A DNA stretch of 64,000 nt, taken from NCBI RefSeq assembly GCF_008710145.1, contig NZ_VYKL01000013.1:124001-188000 (forward strand). Direction: 5' to 3'. The notes under the pieces are model-generated. The model worked only from the letters and a program-made list of their open reading frames with translations. It searched no databases and was not told the origin of the DNA. The position numbers and the translations under genes are program-made. This document shows, in pieces, positions 35,529-44,901 of this stretch. Each line of letters opens with the position of its first letter. The stretch's first letter is position 1. The stretch comes from Niallia endozanthoxylica. GTDB lineage: Bacteria; Bacillota; Bacilli; Bacillales; Cytobacillaceae.

Positions 35529-36041
35529 TTATTCCTTTCCGAGACGAAATGTTTCATATACGGTCCAAGATCCATTTTCAAGCTGATATAAAAGATGAAA
35601 ACGATCCACTTTATCCTGCATATTTACTTTTAGCATTTGTAATGAACCAAATACATCAGAATGTTCATCGTTTGTCAGCTGTTGGCCGACTGTAATATGG
35701 GGTACGTAAACATATTCTGATACATGACCTGGGATTTTTGTATCAATTTCATTGTGCAAGTATTCTAAGTTGTCCTTTGGATCAATTTTTAGATAAATGA
35801 CATTATTAACCGGTTTAAACGAACTGAATTTTGTGATTGTAATATCAAAGGGTTCAGTTTTTTGAGCAACCTCATGAAGTTTTTGCACGATGTCATTGAT
35901 TTGATGGTTTTCAGCATCAAAGCCTGGTTTTAATGTGATATGTGGAGGTATATGTGTATAATGTGGGTCGTATCGTTTGCGATATGAATTAACAAAATCT
36001 TGTAAAGGCTTTGCAGGGAAAATCACAATACCATATTTCAT
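35529..36041 (-). CDS. yjcG: 2H phosphoesterase-family protein YjcG
   Basis: 2H phosphoesterase of 170 residues with the two HxT motifs His34-x-Thr36 (PPHITLK) and His115-x-Thr117 (VPHITVG). Such proteins cut 2',5' or cyclic phosphodiesters; B. subtilis YjcG is the type protein and its substrate is unknown. A GGAGGT site precedes the ATG. The upstream space contains the second miniature element. Confidence 0.93.
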   Translation of the reverse strand: MKYGIVIFPAKPLQDFVNSYRKRYDPHYTHIPPHITLKPGFDAENHQINDIVQKLHEVAQKTEPFDITITKFSSFKPVNNVIYLKIDPKDNLEYLHNEIDTKIPGHVSEYVYVPHITVGQQLTNDEHSDVFGSLQMLKVNMQDKVDRFHLLYQLENGSWTVYETFRLGKE

Positions 36042-36078
36042 CTATTTACCTCCGTTTAGGAAATTTGTCTTAAACTTA

Positions 36079-36185
36079 AGCTTTGTTTATTAACATTGTT
36101 TATTTTTGACCCATCCGTGAGAAATGGACATTTCTCACGGATGGGTCAAAAATCTGAATTATCAATATTATTGGTTAACATAGCC
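36079..36185. mobile_element. Miniature inverted-repeat element (copy 2)
   Basis: Ends AGCTTTGTT and GGTTAACATAGCC match the ends of the element at 11794-11915 with changes, and both share TTTTTGA..CATCCGTG, a central GAAA/TTTC hairpin, and CAATATTA near the right end. Here the inner hairpin is long and perfect (GACCCATCCGTGAGAAA with TTTCTCACGGATGGGTC). The flanks TAAACTTA (36071-36078) and TAAATTTA (36186-36193) match in 7 of 8 bases, an aged 8-bp target duplication. It lies between yjcH and yjcG. Confidence 0.7.
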
Positions 36186-36261
36186 TAAATTTATGATAAG
36201 TAATGCGAGATTATTGGTTTTCATTATATCAAAATTTGTCTTAATGCTGAACTAATCAAGC

Positions 36262-36981
36262 TTAGAAGATATGTTTAAGAGCTCTCTTTAAATCTGGCTG
36301 CCAATACTTCCAAGTGTGGTTTCCATTATATTCCTCATAAAAATAAGAGAAATTTCTTTCCTTTAGCAGTATCGATAGCTCGCGGTTAGGTGTTAAGAAG
36401 TCTTTTATGAATCCATCGGTTGTTTTTACTTTTGTTTCTTCAGTACCTATCACATGATAAATGGTTAATCCAGTTGCCTCTGCCTGTTTAACAGCGTCCA
36501 TAACATCTTCGTTTACAAACGGTGATTGCATAAGCACGTTTCCAAATGTATTCGGATATTCAAGTGCAGTCATGAAGGATACCGTAGCACCTAGTGAATC
36601 TCCAATCAAGGCTCTTGTTGATCCAACTTGTAATGTTGGATACTCTCGATCTAAAAAGGGAATTAACTCATGAGCCAGAAATCGTATATAAGCCTTCTGT
36701 TGGGCTCCGTTAGGATGATATTTGTTCCTGCGATCCGTTGTATTTTGATAGGGAATACCAATAATAATGACATTGTCAATTTCCTCATTCCATAATAATT
36801 CATCTGTTATTCGTCCGATTCGGCCAAGCTGAAAGTAATCACGGCCATCCTGAGCAATAACTAAATAATATTTTTTTAGCGGAGTATAGGAAGCCGGCAA
36901 ATAAACAAGGAGCTCGATTTCTTCATCAAGTTCTTTGCTGTACAACGTCACGTCCTGAATGGATCCTCTAGGAACATTCAT
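36262..36981 (-). CDS. yjcH: Esterase-family alpha/beta hydrolase YjcH
   Basis: Putative esterase (esterase D/enterochelin esterase-like) of 239 residues. The nucleophile Ser is in IGDSLGATVSF, acid and His are near KDFLTPNREL and the final NHTWKYWQPDL. No signal peptide with the chosen start. ATG 36981 follows GGGAGG by 7 bases; the longer reading adds a hydrophobic stretch without its own ribosome site. Substrate unknown. It probably belonged to one operon with yjcGF before the element insertion. Confidence 0.88.
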   Translation of the reverse strand: MNVPRGSIQDVTLYSKELDEEIELLVYLPASYTPLKKYYLVIAQDGRDYFQLGRIGRITDELLWNEEIDNVIIIGIPYQNTTDRRNKYHPNGAQQKAYIRFLAHELIPFLDREYPTLQVGSTRALIGDSLGATVSFMTALEYPNTFGNVLMQSPFVNEDVMDAVKQAEATGLTIYHVIGTEETKVKTTDGFIKDFLTPNRELSILLKERNFSYFYEEYNGNHTWKYWQPDLKRALKHIF

Positions 36982-37193
36982 GAAAAAACCTCCCATTAAT
37001 AAAATCACCAATGATTTTAACACAATGAAGCAGAAAAGGGTGGCGAAGGAGCCCAAAAGTCAAAGAAATTTTATTGGTTCTAGGAAATATTTAGTATGAA
37101 TGAACAAAGTCAACAAAAAATATGATAAGATTATAGTTGGAAAATTAAGATTTTATTAATTTTTCCGAAAACTATTGCAAAGGGGGAAATCTT

Positions 37194-38198
37194 TTGAAGA
37201 AAAAAACCTCATATTTTATGACGGTACTAGTTGTAGCTCTTTCGTTGATTTTGGCAGCCTGCAGCGGTTCAAGTGAAGAAACAAGTGGGAATTCTGATAA
37301 AGGTGGTGCTGATTCTGAAAAGCCGAAATTTATCAGTATCCTGACAGGTGGAACAGGCGGTACATATTATCCGCTTGGCGGGGCTTTTGCAAATATTATT
37401 TCTGAAGAGACAGGAATTGAAACAAATGCGGAAACATCAGGTGCATCAGCTGAAAATATGACTACATTAAAAGATGGGAATGCAGAGATTGCTTTTTCAC
37501 AAACAGACATTGCTGCGTATGCTGCGGAAGGAAAATTAATGTTTGATGGGGCAAAAATTGAAAATGTACAAGCGATTGGAACTCTTTACCCTGAAACCAT
37601 TCAAATAGTTACAACTGAAAAATCAGGAATTCAATCAGTTGAAGATTTAAAAGGGAAAAAGGTGTCTGTTGGTGCACCAGGATCCGGTACAAATCCAAAT
37701 GCTGAGCAAATTCTTGAAATGTACGGCATGACTTTTGAGGATATTGAAAAGAAAGATCTTTCCTTTGATGAATCCACTGCTGGAATTCAAGACGGTACAA
37801 TCGATGCTGCCTTTGTTACAGCCGGTACCCCTACAGGAGCCGTTGAAGGTTTGTCGGCTACAGAAGATATTGTAATTGTGCCGATTGATCAGGACAAAAT
37901 TGATGCGCTTATTAAAAAATATCCATATTACATTCAAGACGAAGTAGCAAAGGGAACCTATGGCCTTGAAGAAGCCGTTCCGACTGTTGCTGTACAAGCA
38001 ATGCTGGTTGTAAGAGATGATCTTGCAGAAGATGTTGTCTATGATATAACCAAAGCAATTTTTGAAAACCTTGATCAGGTTACCCATGCTAAAGCAAAAT
38101 TAATTAAAGCTGAAAATGCTCTAAATGGGGTTGGAATTGATGTACACCCTGGAGCGAAGAAATACTTTGATGAAAAAGGTATCAAAGCAGCAGAGTAG
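37194..38198 (+). CDS. TAXI-family TRAP transporter solute-binding lipoprotein
   Basis: Exported lipoprotein of 334 residues: signal segment ending LAAC (Cys about residue 23), a Gly/Ser/Glu linker, then the TAXI domain with LTGGTGGTYYPLGGAFA, NAETSGASAENM and FSQTDIAAYAA. It delivers an unknown solute, perhaps a dicarboxylate or amino acid, to the fused permease encoded downstream. Start is TTG 37194 with AAAGGGGG upstream. Confidence 0.93.
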   Translation: MKKKTSYFMTVLVVALSLILAACSGSSEETSGNSDKGGADSEKPKFISILTGGTGGTYYPLGGAFANIISEETGIETNAETSGASAENMTTLKDGNAEIAFSQTDIAAYAAEGKLMFDGAKIENVQAIGTLYPETIQIVTTEKSGIQSVEDLKGKKVSVGAPGSGTNPNAEQILEMYGMTFEDIEKKDLSFDESTAGIQDGTIDAAFVTAGTPTGAVEGLSATEDIVIVPIDQDKIDALIKKYPYYIQDEVAKGTYGLEEAVPTVAVQAMLVVRDDLAEDVVYDITKAIFENLDQVTHAKAKLIKAENALNGVGIDVHPGAKKYFDEKGIKAAE

Positions 38199-38266
38199 CT
38201 ATCAGTTTTATAGCATAATTGCAATTACCTTTTCCTAACAGGGAGATTTCTTCTTAGAATAATAAT

Positions 38267-38313
38267 AAATGGCCGGCTTGCAATCATTTGGTTATAGGCC
38301 GGCCATTTGTCTT
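38267..38313 (+). terminator. Intercistronic hairpin after the TAXI gene
   Basis: Perfect 11-bp stem AAATGGCCGGC / GCCGGCCATTT with a 20-base loop and GTCTTTT after it. It can lower read-through so the binding protein is made in excess of the permease. Confidence 0.7.
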
Positions 38314-38335
38314 TTACTTGGGGAGAGGAGAAAAC

Positions 38336-38860
38336 ATGATGAAGGGTAAATCTGTTCATGTGCTCTTTTTATTACCTTTATTTCTGTTCATTATCTTCCT
38401 TCTTTTACTCACTCCTGTAACGACAGCACTTGTATTTCAATATCAAAACAGCGGGAAAACACTTGCCTATATCCCCATTTCGGAAGGACAAACCTTTAAG
38501 ATGAAATACACACATTCGATTCATTTATCAGATGTTGTGGAAAGTTATAAAGTTATGAGTGATGGACAAATCAAACAATATGAATTGATGTATGAAGATT
38601 TTGCTATAGGCATGCCGGAAAATGCATCTAAAGGAGAAACCTTTGAGCAGAAAGATGGAAAATATTATTTGAGGAATATGGATAGAAGGTTTCTGTCCTT
38701 TGATCTGCGAGTTGGAAAGGTGCGGGCTAACCATACACTGATTTTTGCAGAACAGGAATATCTACTTTCACATTTTATAGAGCCCGGAACTTGGATACGA
38801 ATTAAGATTGATCGAATGAATCTATGGGAGAGATGGAAAGGAGTGAATATGCTTGAGTAA
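38336..38860 (+). CDS. DUF1850 membrane-anchored protein
   Basis: Protein of about 174 residues with one N-terminal membrane segment (FLLPLFLFIIFLLLL) and an external domain with MKYTHSIHLSDVVESYKV. DUF1850 genes are usually found between TAXI receptors and TRAP permeases, as here. Its role in transport is not known. GGAGAGGAG precedes the ATG pair at 38336/38339. Its end overlaps the permease start by 8 bases. Confidence 0.85.
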   Translation: MMKGKSVHVLFLLPLFLFIIFLLLLTPVTTALVFQYQNSGKTLAYIPISEGQTFKMKYTHSIHLSDVVESYKVMSDGQIKQYELMYEDFAIGMPENASKGETFEQKDGKYYLRNMDRRFLSFDLRVGKVRANHTLIFAEQEYLLSHFIEPGTWIRIKIDRMNLWERWKGVNMLE

Positions 38861-40808
38861 TCAATATGAAACACTTTCGGAGGAACAGCAACAGGAGCTG
38901 TTGGAAAAATATGATCCTGAGGCTGGGACACGGAAACTAAAGGGAATCATGGGATGGATTGTATTCTTTGGTCTGCTAGCCTTTTCTCTTTTTCAAGTGT
39001 ATACATCGGTGTTTGGTGTATTAACGGCACAGCTGCAGAGAACTATTCATTTGGGGTTTGCATTGGCATTAATTTTTTTACTTTTTCCTGCAAGAAAAAG
39101 AGAGGCAGGAAGACGAAATAAGGTTGCTTGGTACGATATCATTTTTGCCCTTCTTTCTGTTGCGGTTGGTGCTTACTGGCCATTAATGATTGATGAACTG
39201 GTGAATCGTGTGGGACGCTTAACACAGCTGGATTTTATTGTCGGTTTACTTGCCATTCTATTGGTTTTAGAAGCAACAAGACGGACGGTTGGATTGCCGA
39301 TTACGATTATTGCCACCTTATTTCTTGGTTATGCGATATATGGTCCCTACATGCCTGGTCCCTTAGCGCATCGCGGCTTAGAGCTTGACCGGCTTGTTCA
39401 GACGATGTTTTATACAACAGAAGGGATTTTGGGAACACCATTAGCGGTCTCATCCACGTTCATTTTCTTATTTTTACTTTTTGGTTCATTCCTAATTAAA
39501 ACAGGTGTTGGGGAGTATTTTAATGATTTATCGATAGCCATTGCAGGGCGGAGTATCGGAGGTCCAGCAAAGGTAGCTGTATTTTCAAGTGCCTTACAAG
39601 GAACAATCAGCGGAAGCTCTGTTGCAAATGTTGTGACGAGCGGGGCATTTACCATACCAATGATGAAAAATCTCGGTTATCGCAAGGAGTTTGCCGGTGC
39701 AGTAGAAGCGGCCTCTTCAACCGGTGGTCAGCTAATGCCTCCTGTTATGGGTGCAGCTGCTTTTTTAATGGCTGAATTTATTGGCATTCCTTATGCGGAA
39801 ATTGCGCTAGCGGCTGTTATTCCTGCAGTCTTGTATTTTACCGGCGTCTGGATTGTAACTCATTTTGAAGCAAAGCGAACAGGATTACGCGGCTTAACAA
39901 AAGAAGAGATGCCCAACAGAAAAGAGGTATTGAAGAAATCCTACTTACTCATTCCAATTATCGCGATCATTGTTCTCCTTATGACCGGAATGTCTGTTAT
40001 GCTGGCTGCTCTTTATTCCATCGTGATTTCCATTGTGGTGAGTGCTTTGAATAAAGAAACGAGAATTGGTTTTAGAGGAATTATTGATGCATTAGTAGAT
40101 GGAGCTAGAACGGCGTTGGGTGTTGCAGCCGCAACAGCCGCCGCCGGAATTATTGTCGGGGTAGTTACGAAGACAGGACTTGGTTTAAAATTAGCAAACG
40201 GATTACTGGATATTGCGGGTGGGGCGTTGCTGCCTACGTTGATTTTGACGATGATTGCTTCTCTCATTTTGGGAATGGGTGCACCGACAACTGCTAACTA
40301 TGTTATTACTTCAACCATTGCTGCTCCAGCTATTATTATGCTTGGTGTACCGGATTTATCGGCTCATCTCTTTGTATTTTATTTTGGAATCATTGCTGAT
40401 ATCACACCGCCTGTTGCATTAGCAGCTTTTGCAGCTGCGGCGATTTCCGGAGGAGAACCGATTAAAACCGGATTTGAGTCGTCAAAGCTCGCGATTGCGG
40501 CTTTTATTATCCCTTATATGTTTGTCTTTTCTCCAGAACTCCTCATGATTGATACAACTTGGTATCAGGTTCTTTGGATTATTGTTTCAGCCTTTACCGG
40601 AATGATTGCTATTGGGGCTGGGGTTGTGGGGTATTGGTATAGAAAAATTTTCTGGTATGAGCGCATACCTGCGATAGCTGCCGGATTACTGCTTATTCAC
40701 CCAGGAGGAATGACAGACTTCTTAGGTTTTGCCATCTTTGCTGCGCTAATAGTAGTACAGTTTATTTTTAAAGGTCATGATACACCTAAGGCTCAGGTAT
40801 CAGGATGA
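38853..40808 (+). CDS. TRAP transporter fused permease, 4TM-12TM
   Basis: Membrane protein of 651 residues combining the small (DctQ-like) and large (DctM-like) TRAP subunits. About 16 hydrophobic segments are visible, with GTISGSSVANVVTSGAFTIP and GMGAPTTANYV as DctM-type signatures. It imports the solute bound by the TAXI lipoprotein using an ion gradient. TTG 38853 follows AAAGGAG by 9 bases and overlaps the DUF1850 end, so translation is coupled. Confidence 0.93.
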   Translation: MSNQYETLSEEQQQELLEKYDPEAGTRKLKGIMGWIVFFGLLAFSLFQVYTSVFGVLTAQLQRTIHLGFALALIFLLFPARKREAGRRNKVAWYDIIFALLSVAVGAYWPLMIDELVNRVGRLTQLDFIVGLLAILLVLEATRRTVGLPITIIATLFLGYAIYGPYMPGPLAHRGLELDRLVQTMFYTTEGILGTPLAVSSTFIFLFLLFGSFLIKTGVGEYFNDLSIAIAGRSIGGPAKVAVFSSALQGTISGSSVANVVTSGAFTIPMMKNLGYRKEFAGAVEAASSTGGQLMPPVMGAAAFLMAEFIGIPYAEIALAAVIPAVLYFTGVWIVTHFEAKRTGLRGLTKEEMPNRKEVLKKSYLLIPIIAIIVLLMTGMSVMLAALYSIVISIVVSALNKETRIGFRGIIDALVDGARTALGVAAATAAAGIIVGVVTKTGLGLKLANGLLDIAGGALLPTLILTMIASLILGMGAPTTANYVITSTIAAPAIIMLGVPDLSAHLFVFYFGIIADITPPVALAAFAAAAISGGEPIKTGFESSKLAIAAFIIPYMFVFSPELLMIDTTWYQVLWIIVSAFTGMIAIGAGVVGYWYRKIFWYERIPAIAAGLLLIHPGGMTDFLGFAIFAALIVVQFIFKGHDTPKAQVSG

Positions 40809-40835
40809 TAAATTTATAGAAGGGGGTTGTCCTGT

Positions 40836-40885
40836 AGGTGTCAAGCATCCACAATTTTGTCTTGTGGTGCCTGATACCTTTTTTT
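40836..40885. repeat. Terminator-type dispersed repeat, copy A
   Basis: Imperfect hairpin AGGTGTCAAGCATCCACAA / TTGTGGTGCCTGATACCT followed by a T7 run. It shares the GTGTCAGGCACC core with the hairpin at 59125-59187. It would end the TRAP operon transcript. Confidence 0.75.
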
Positions 40886-41036
40886 GCATCTTATACAAAC
40901 GTGCGTTCTTTTATGCGAGAAATAAGCAGTTAATCACACAAAAAAATCTCTATCATAAAATAATAACAACCGTTTATGATAACTTGCTTGCATCGTTCCT
41001 TGGATTATAACTATACCTTTATTGGTGGTGAGATTA

Positions 41037-42257
41037 TTGTCAATTTTTATTATAAAAGCAAAGAAAATTATTACTGTCTCAAAAAAAGGAACAATCGACC
41101 ATGGAGCAATGGTTGTTCAAAATGGAAAAATTATTAACATCTCAACCTGGGAAAAAATAAATCAGAAATATCATCAAGTACAGGTGATAGATTGCGGTGA
41201 AAACATTATTTGCCCTTCCCTTGTTGATTGCCATACACATCTACTTGAATTTGCCCCTCCATCACAATTTCCAATTACAAAAGAAACCCATCTGCTTGCA
41301 GGTAAAGCAGTATTATTGGATGCCCTTTACTCAGGAATAACAGCGTTGGGCGAGCAAGTATGCGGCAATCCAATATGTGATTTACGTGTACCCGACCTTA
41401 AGCAGGCTGTTCAGGACGTACCGATGGATATAAGCTTTGCAGCGGACTGTTTATCAATAGGATTTCAGAGAATCATTCATTTTTCAGCCGTAACGGGATC
41501 TACTCCTATTCCTCGTGAGAATCTTGTTAACAAAGAAATCATTGAAGCTTTGGCAACCGAAAATGAATATGCTGGTGAGAACATCTTTATTACTGCTACT
41601 CCAGCTAATTTTCAAAAAAGTGAAGTGCCAAATGCGGGCAAACTGATTTATTCTAAGCAGGAGTTAACAACTATCGTTTCAATATTTCATGACTATGGAA
41701 AACAAATCGGAGCACATGCAGCGGGAGAGCAGGGAATACAAATGGCTCTTGAATCTGGTTTTGATGTGCTTCATCATGCTCAAGGGATAACAGATAGTCA
41801 AATAGAGAAAGCGGCTAGACAAAATACTAAGGTGGTAGTTACGCCTTTAGGAGGACCCTATCTTGAGTCTAATTCCCTTGAAGAAATCTTGAAATTGGTG
41901 AATGCTCATCTTACGGTTTCTATATCTACAGATGCATTTCTACCGCCATATGAAAAAAAAGCTGTCGCATTGTCAAACGATAGGAAAACCTTAATGGGTC
42001 CTGAAGCGTTAATGGCCATTGCTAATCCTTATATGAAAGGCATGCTGGCAAATGGATATGATGAAAATGAAGCATTAGCATTAATCACAAGGAATCCGGC
42101 CAAGGTTTTGGGGAAGGAAAAACACTTTGGCAGTTTAGAAGCAGGAAAAGATGCAAATTTTCTTGTAGCTGAAGGGATTCCTGGAATTGATATCATCAAT
42201 CCAAGCAAAATTAAAGCGGTTTACTTTCGAGGGGAAAAGGTAGTCTCACGATTATAA
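41037..42257 (+). CDS. Amidohydrolase-superfamily protein (imidazolonepropionase-like)
   Basis: Metal-dependent hydrolase of about 406 residues. Metal site features: DCHTHL near residue 60, GAHAAGEQG and LHHAQG for the two later His residues, and ISTDAF for the final Asp. The N and C termini form the usual composite beta-sandwich, ending LEAGKDANFLVAEG. I favour TTG 41037 with GGTGAG just upstream, but TTG 41022 is possible. The substrate is unknown; cyclic amides or dipeptides are the commonest in the family. Confidence 0.85.
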   Translation: MSIFIIKAKKIITVSKKGTIDHGAMVVQNGKIINISTWEKINQKYHQVQVIDCGENIICPSLVDCHTHLLEFAPPSQFPITKETHLLAGKAVLLDALYSGITALGEQVCGNPICDLRVPDLKQAVQDVPMDISFAADCLSIGFQRIIHFSAVTGSTPIPRENLVNKEIIEALATENEYAGENIFITATPANFQKSEVPNAGKLIYSKQELTTIVSIFHDYGKQIGAHAAGEQGIQMALESGFDVLHHAQGITDSQIEKAARQNTKVVVTPLGGPYLESNSLEEILKLVNAHLTVSISTDAFLPPYEKKAVALSNDRKTLMGPEALMAIANPYMKGMLANGYDENEALALITRNPAKVLGKEKHFGSLEAGKDANFLVAEGIPGIDIINPSKIKAVYFRGEKVVSRL

Positions 42258-42387
42258 GTTTCACCTAGCTGCTGCATGGTAAAATGCTGAGCCTGTTTAT
42301 TCATTACCTTATGGCAGTAATTAAGAGAGCATCCTATATGGATGTTTTTTTGTTGAGGAAACATACTATCGGGAGGAGGTGAAATGA

Positions 42388-42627
42388 ATGGGGAACGAAG
42401 AGCTTTTTGATAGGGAAGCAAATGAGGCAAACATTAAATTAAATCAGGAGTTAGATCAAAACGGTTACAGATCTAATAACAATAGGATAAGTGCAGAAAA
42501 TTCAACCACGGAAGCAAACTTGAAAATGCAAGAAGACTTTTATAATGATAATAATGCAGATGGAGTTATCCCGATGTATTTGAATAATAATAATACACCA
42601 GCAATAATAATTACAGGAAATAAATAA
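42388..42627 (+). CDS. Small Asn-rich hypothetical protein (79 aa)
   Basis: Hydrophilic protein rich in Asn and Glu (MGNEELFDREANEANIK, later NNNNTPAIIITGNK). GGAGGAGG lies 7 bases before the ATG and a strong terminator follows, so it is a genuine gene. I do not recognise the family. Confidence 0.65.
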   Translation: MGNEELFDREANEANIKLNQELDQNGYRSNNNRISAENSTTEANLKMQEDFYNDNNADGVIPMYLNNNNTPAIIITGNK

Positions 42628-42633
42628 CTGCAG

Positions 42634-42664
42634 AAAAAAACCGGTCTGGCTGACCGGTTTTTTT
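42634..42664. terminator. Bidirectional terminator after the 79-aa gene
   Basis: Perfect 13-bp stem AAAAAAACCGGTC / GACCGGTTTTTTT with a 5-base loop between convergent small genes. Confidence 0.92.
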
Positions 42665-42665
42665 C

Positions 42666-42803
42666 TTAGACAATACCATCTGTTTTGTCACTTTTATCTT
42701 TATTACGTTTATTACCTTTACTGTTATCTCCGCTAAAAGGCACTTCGCCATGAAGCTTTGGTGAATTCTGATTTTTACTGCCTTTATTATATTTTTTCGT
42801 CAT
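42666..42803 (-). CDS. Small Lys/Asn-rich protein (45 aa)
   Basis: MTKKYNKGSKNQN..., ending DKSDKTDGIV. ACGGAGGTACC gives a good ribosome site on the minus strand. Strongly basic and disordered, like small acid-soluble spore proteins, but I cannot match it to a named one. Confidence 0.6.
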   Translation of the reverse strand: MTKKYNKGSKNQNSPKLHGEVPFSGDNSKGNKRNKDKSDKTDGIV

Positions 42804-42843
42804 AGGGTACCTCCGTTAATCGTTCTTGTGAATGTAATTTCTA

Positions 42844-42984
42844 TTACTGGCCGTCTGCACCATTAGATGTTACTCTGCGGGTATGGCCGTCTTCAAAGTT
42901 ATTTTCCCTTAGTTCCTTTACTTTGTCATTTAATAATTTTTTCTGATCCACTTCAGGAGATGGAGTTTGCTTTTTCTTTGACAT
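42844..42984 (-). CDS. Small hydrophilic protein (46 aa)
   Basis: MSKKKQTPSPEVDQKK..., ending TSNGADGQ. AAGGAGGG lies 6 bases upstream of the ATG on the minus strand. Charged, no membrane segment, no recognised family. It and the 45-aa gene next to it share style and strand, suggesting a small-protein cluster. Confidence 0.6.
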   Translation of the reverse strand: MSKKKQTPSPEVDQKKLLNDKVKELRENNFEDGHTRRVTSNGADGQ

Positions 42985-43076
42985 GTGAAACCCTCCTTAA
43001 AATTGCTGTTAAGCACCATTAGTATGCTTCATTTTCTACTTTTCATAAGGATGAGTTAAAACTGAATGAAAAAATG

Positions 43077-43217
43077 TTATTTTTGAAAGCGATGTTTTTC
43101 GATGATTTCTAATTGAGTAATTTTTCCTTCATGAATGACAATATTGAGTGAACCAAACTTTATTTTCTCCAATATATCTATTATGTTTTTAATTTTTTCT
43201 TGATCAACCACTGCCAT
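43077..43217 (-). CDS. yezD: YezD-family (DUF2292) small protein (46 aa)
   Basis: MAVVDQEKIKNIIDILEK..., then GSLNIVIHEGKITQLEIIEKHRF. This is the YezD/DUF2292 pattern: a short helix and a beta hairpin with the GxxxIVIHxGKxxQ core. The family is often found beside sulfur assimilation and sulfonate transport genes, and here it follows ssuC by 41 bases. AGGGGGAA precedes the ATG. Its biochemical role is unknown. Confidence 0.8.
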   Translation of the reverse strand: MAVVDQEKIKNIIDILEKIKFGSLNIVIHEGKITQLEIIEKHRFQK

Positions 43218-43258
43218 TTTCTATTCCCCCTGATTCTTTAGTGTGATTTATTAAAAAT

Positions 43259-44083
43259 TTATGCTTTAAAACTATCCTGCCATTTAAGCAATTGATTTTC
43301 CAAAAAGCGGACAATGGAGTCAGAAATTTTACCAGCAAGTGCAAATATGATAATACCTACAAAGACAATGTCTGTCTGCATAAATGAACGGGCATCTTGA
43401 ATCATAAATCCGACACCTTGATCAGCTCCTAATAACTCAGCAACTACTAAGCACATCCAAGCTGTGCTTAACGCCAGGCGAATTCCAAGTAAAATATTGG
43501 GTAAAGCAGCGGGTATCATAAGTTTTGTTATTTTTTCTAAGCGACTATATTCTAATATCTGAGCAACATCGTAAAGTTTTTGATCAACATTGCGAATGCC
43601 TAAAAAGGTTTGTAAATATAGAGGGAAAAAAGTGCCTAATGCAATTAGCAATACTTTTGATAATTCTCCAAACCCAAACCACATGATGAATAGCGGTGTC
43701 ATGACTAGTAAAGGGATGGTACGCAGCATTTGGATGGTAGGGTTTAAATATTGTTCTGATCTTTTATTCATTCCAACAATGATCCCAATTAAAAGACCGA
43801 AGAAACCACCAAGAGAAAAGCCGAGAAGCGCACGGGTTAAACTTATTTGTAAATGTGCTCCTAATTCTCCTGATTGTATGAGTTCAAGAAAGCTAGTAAG
43901 AATTAATAATGGTGATGAAAATAATTGAGCTGGCAGAATTCCAGAAGAGCCCAATATTTGCCATAATAGTAAAATGGCTAAGGGAAGGACTAATCCTCGA
44001 AATAGAGTTTTACTTTTTTTAGATTTTGGTTTCTTTCTCTTAATGGAGATAGATTTGTTTTGAGTAATTGTTTGCGTTGACAT
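43259..44083 (-). CDS. ssuC: Aliphatic sulfonate/taurine ABC transporter permease SsuC
   Basis: Inner-membrane permease of about 274 residues, with six hydrophobic segments and the SsuC/TauC blocks LRTIPLLVMTPLFIMWFG and EYSRLEKITKLMIPAALPNI (EAA loop). I chose ATG 44083 because GAAAGG then lies at a normal distance; ATG 44092 touches it. It is 24 bases after ssuB on the same strand. Confidence 0.92.
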   Translation of the reverse strand: MSTQTITQNKSISIKRKKPKSKKSKTLFRGLVLPLAILLLWQILGSSGILPAQLFSSPLLILTSFLELIQSGELGAHLQISLTRALLGFSLGGFFGLLIGIIVGMNKRSEQYLNPTIQMLRTIPLLVMTPLFIMWFGFGELSKVLLIALGTFFPLYLQTFLGIRNVDQKLYDVAQILEYSRLEKITKLMIPAALPNILLGIRLALSTAWMCLVVAELLGADQGVGFMIQDARSFMQTDIVFVGIIIFALAGKISDSIVRFLENQLLKWQDSFKA

Positions 44084-44107
44084 ATTCGTCATCCTTTCAT
44101 AAATAAA

Positions 44108-44878
44108 TTAAATACTCCAGTCTTCTGCATCTTCAGCCTTATGATCAAGATGATTTAAAATAACCGTTCTAAATTCCTGAAACGATTTACTTGTTCTTCT
44201 TCTTGGATAAGGCAAATCAATAGTTACATTTGCTTTAATTCGCCCTGGTTTCGCATCCATTACGATAACGCGGGAAGATAAAAAGATGGCTTCATCAATA
44301 TCATGGGTAACTAGAACCATAGTGGTCTTATTTTTCCCCCATATGTCTATTAAAGCTTCTTGAAGGTGGCTGCGGGTAAACGCATCTAAGGCGCCAAATG
44401 GTTCATCCAGCAGTAAGATTTCAGGGTTTCGAAGCAACGCTCTGGCTATCGCAACGCGTTGTGACATACCACCTGATAATTGTCTTGGATAAGCTTTCTC
44501 AAATCCCTTCAAATTCACCAGTGAGATTAAATCATCGACTTTTTTTCTCGTGTCTGAGTCTTTTAATGAGAGATTGCCAGCAATATTTTTTTCAACTGTA
44601 AGCCATGGGAATAATCGGTGCTCTTGAAAAATAAAGCCGCGTTCTTTGGAAGGACCATTCACTTCCTGGCTGCCCACGACTATATTTCCTTCATAATCTA
44701 GATCCAGTCCGGCAATTAGCTTTAATAATGTACTTTTTCCGCAGCCGCTCGGTCCAATAACGGATAAAAAATCACCATTCTTTACGGATAGATTAATGTT
44801 GTCTAATACATGAACCTTCTCATTTTCATTGTTAAATGTTTTACTTACATCATTGATTTGTAATGTCGCAATCATCAT
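44108..44878 (-). CDS. ssuB: Aliphatic sulfonate/taurine ABC transporter ATP-binding protein SsuB
   Basis: ABC ATPase of 256 residues. Walker [10 protein letters not shown] (about residues 42-50), signature [11 protein letters not shown], Walker [13 protein letters not shown], His in LVTHDIDEA. The substrate class follows from the ssuC and ssuA neighbours and the tauD gene. It is the first gene of the minus-strand unit and is preceded by the attenuator-like leader described separately. Confidence 0.93.
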   Translation of the reverse strand: MMIATLQINDVSKTFNNENEKVHVLDNINLSVKNGDFLSVIGPSGCGKSTLLKLIAGLDLDYEGNIVVGSQEVNGPSKERGFIFQEHRLFPWLTVEKNIAGNLSLKDSDTRKKVDDLISLVNLKGFEKAYPRQLSGGMSQRVAIARALLRNPEILLLDEPFGALDAFTRSHLQEALIDIWGKNKTTMVLVTHDIDEAIFLSSRVIVMDAKPGRIKANVTIDLPYPRRRTSKSFQEFRTVILNHLDHKAEDAEDWSI

Positions 44879-44901
44879 TTTTCATCATCCTTTCTGAAAA
44901 T

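Noticed and set aside
40777-41010. 77-codon plus-strand frame after the TRAP permease
   Set aside because: It crosses the dispersed terminator repeat and lacks family features.
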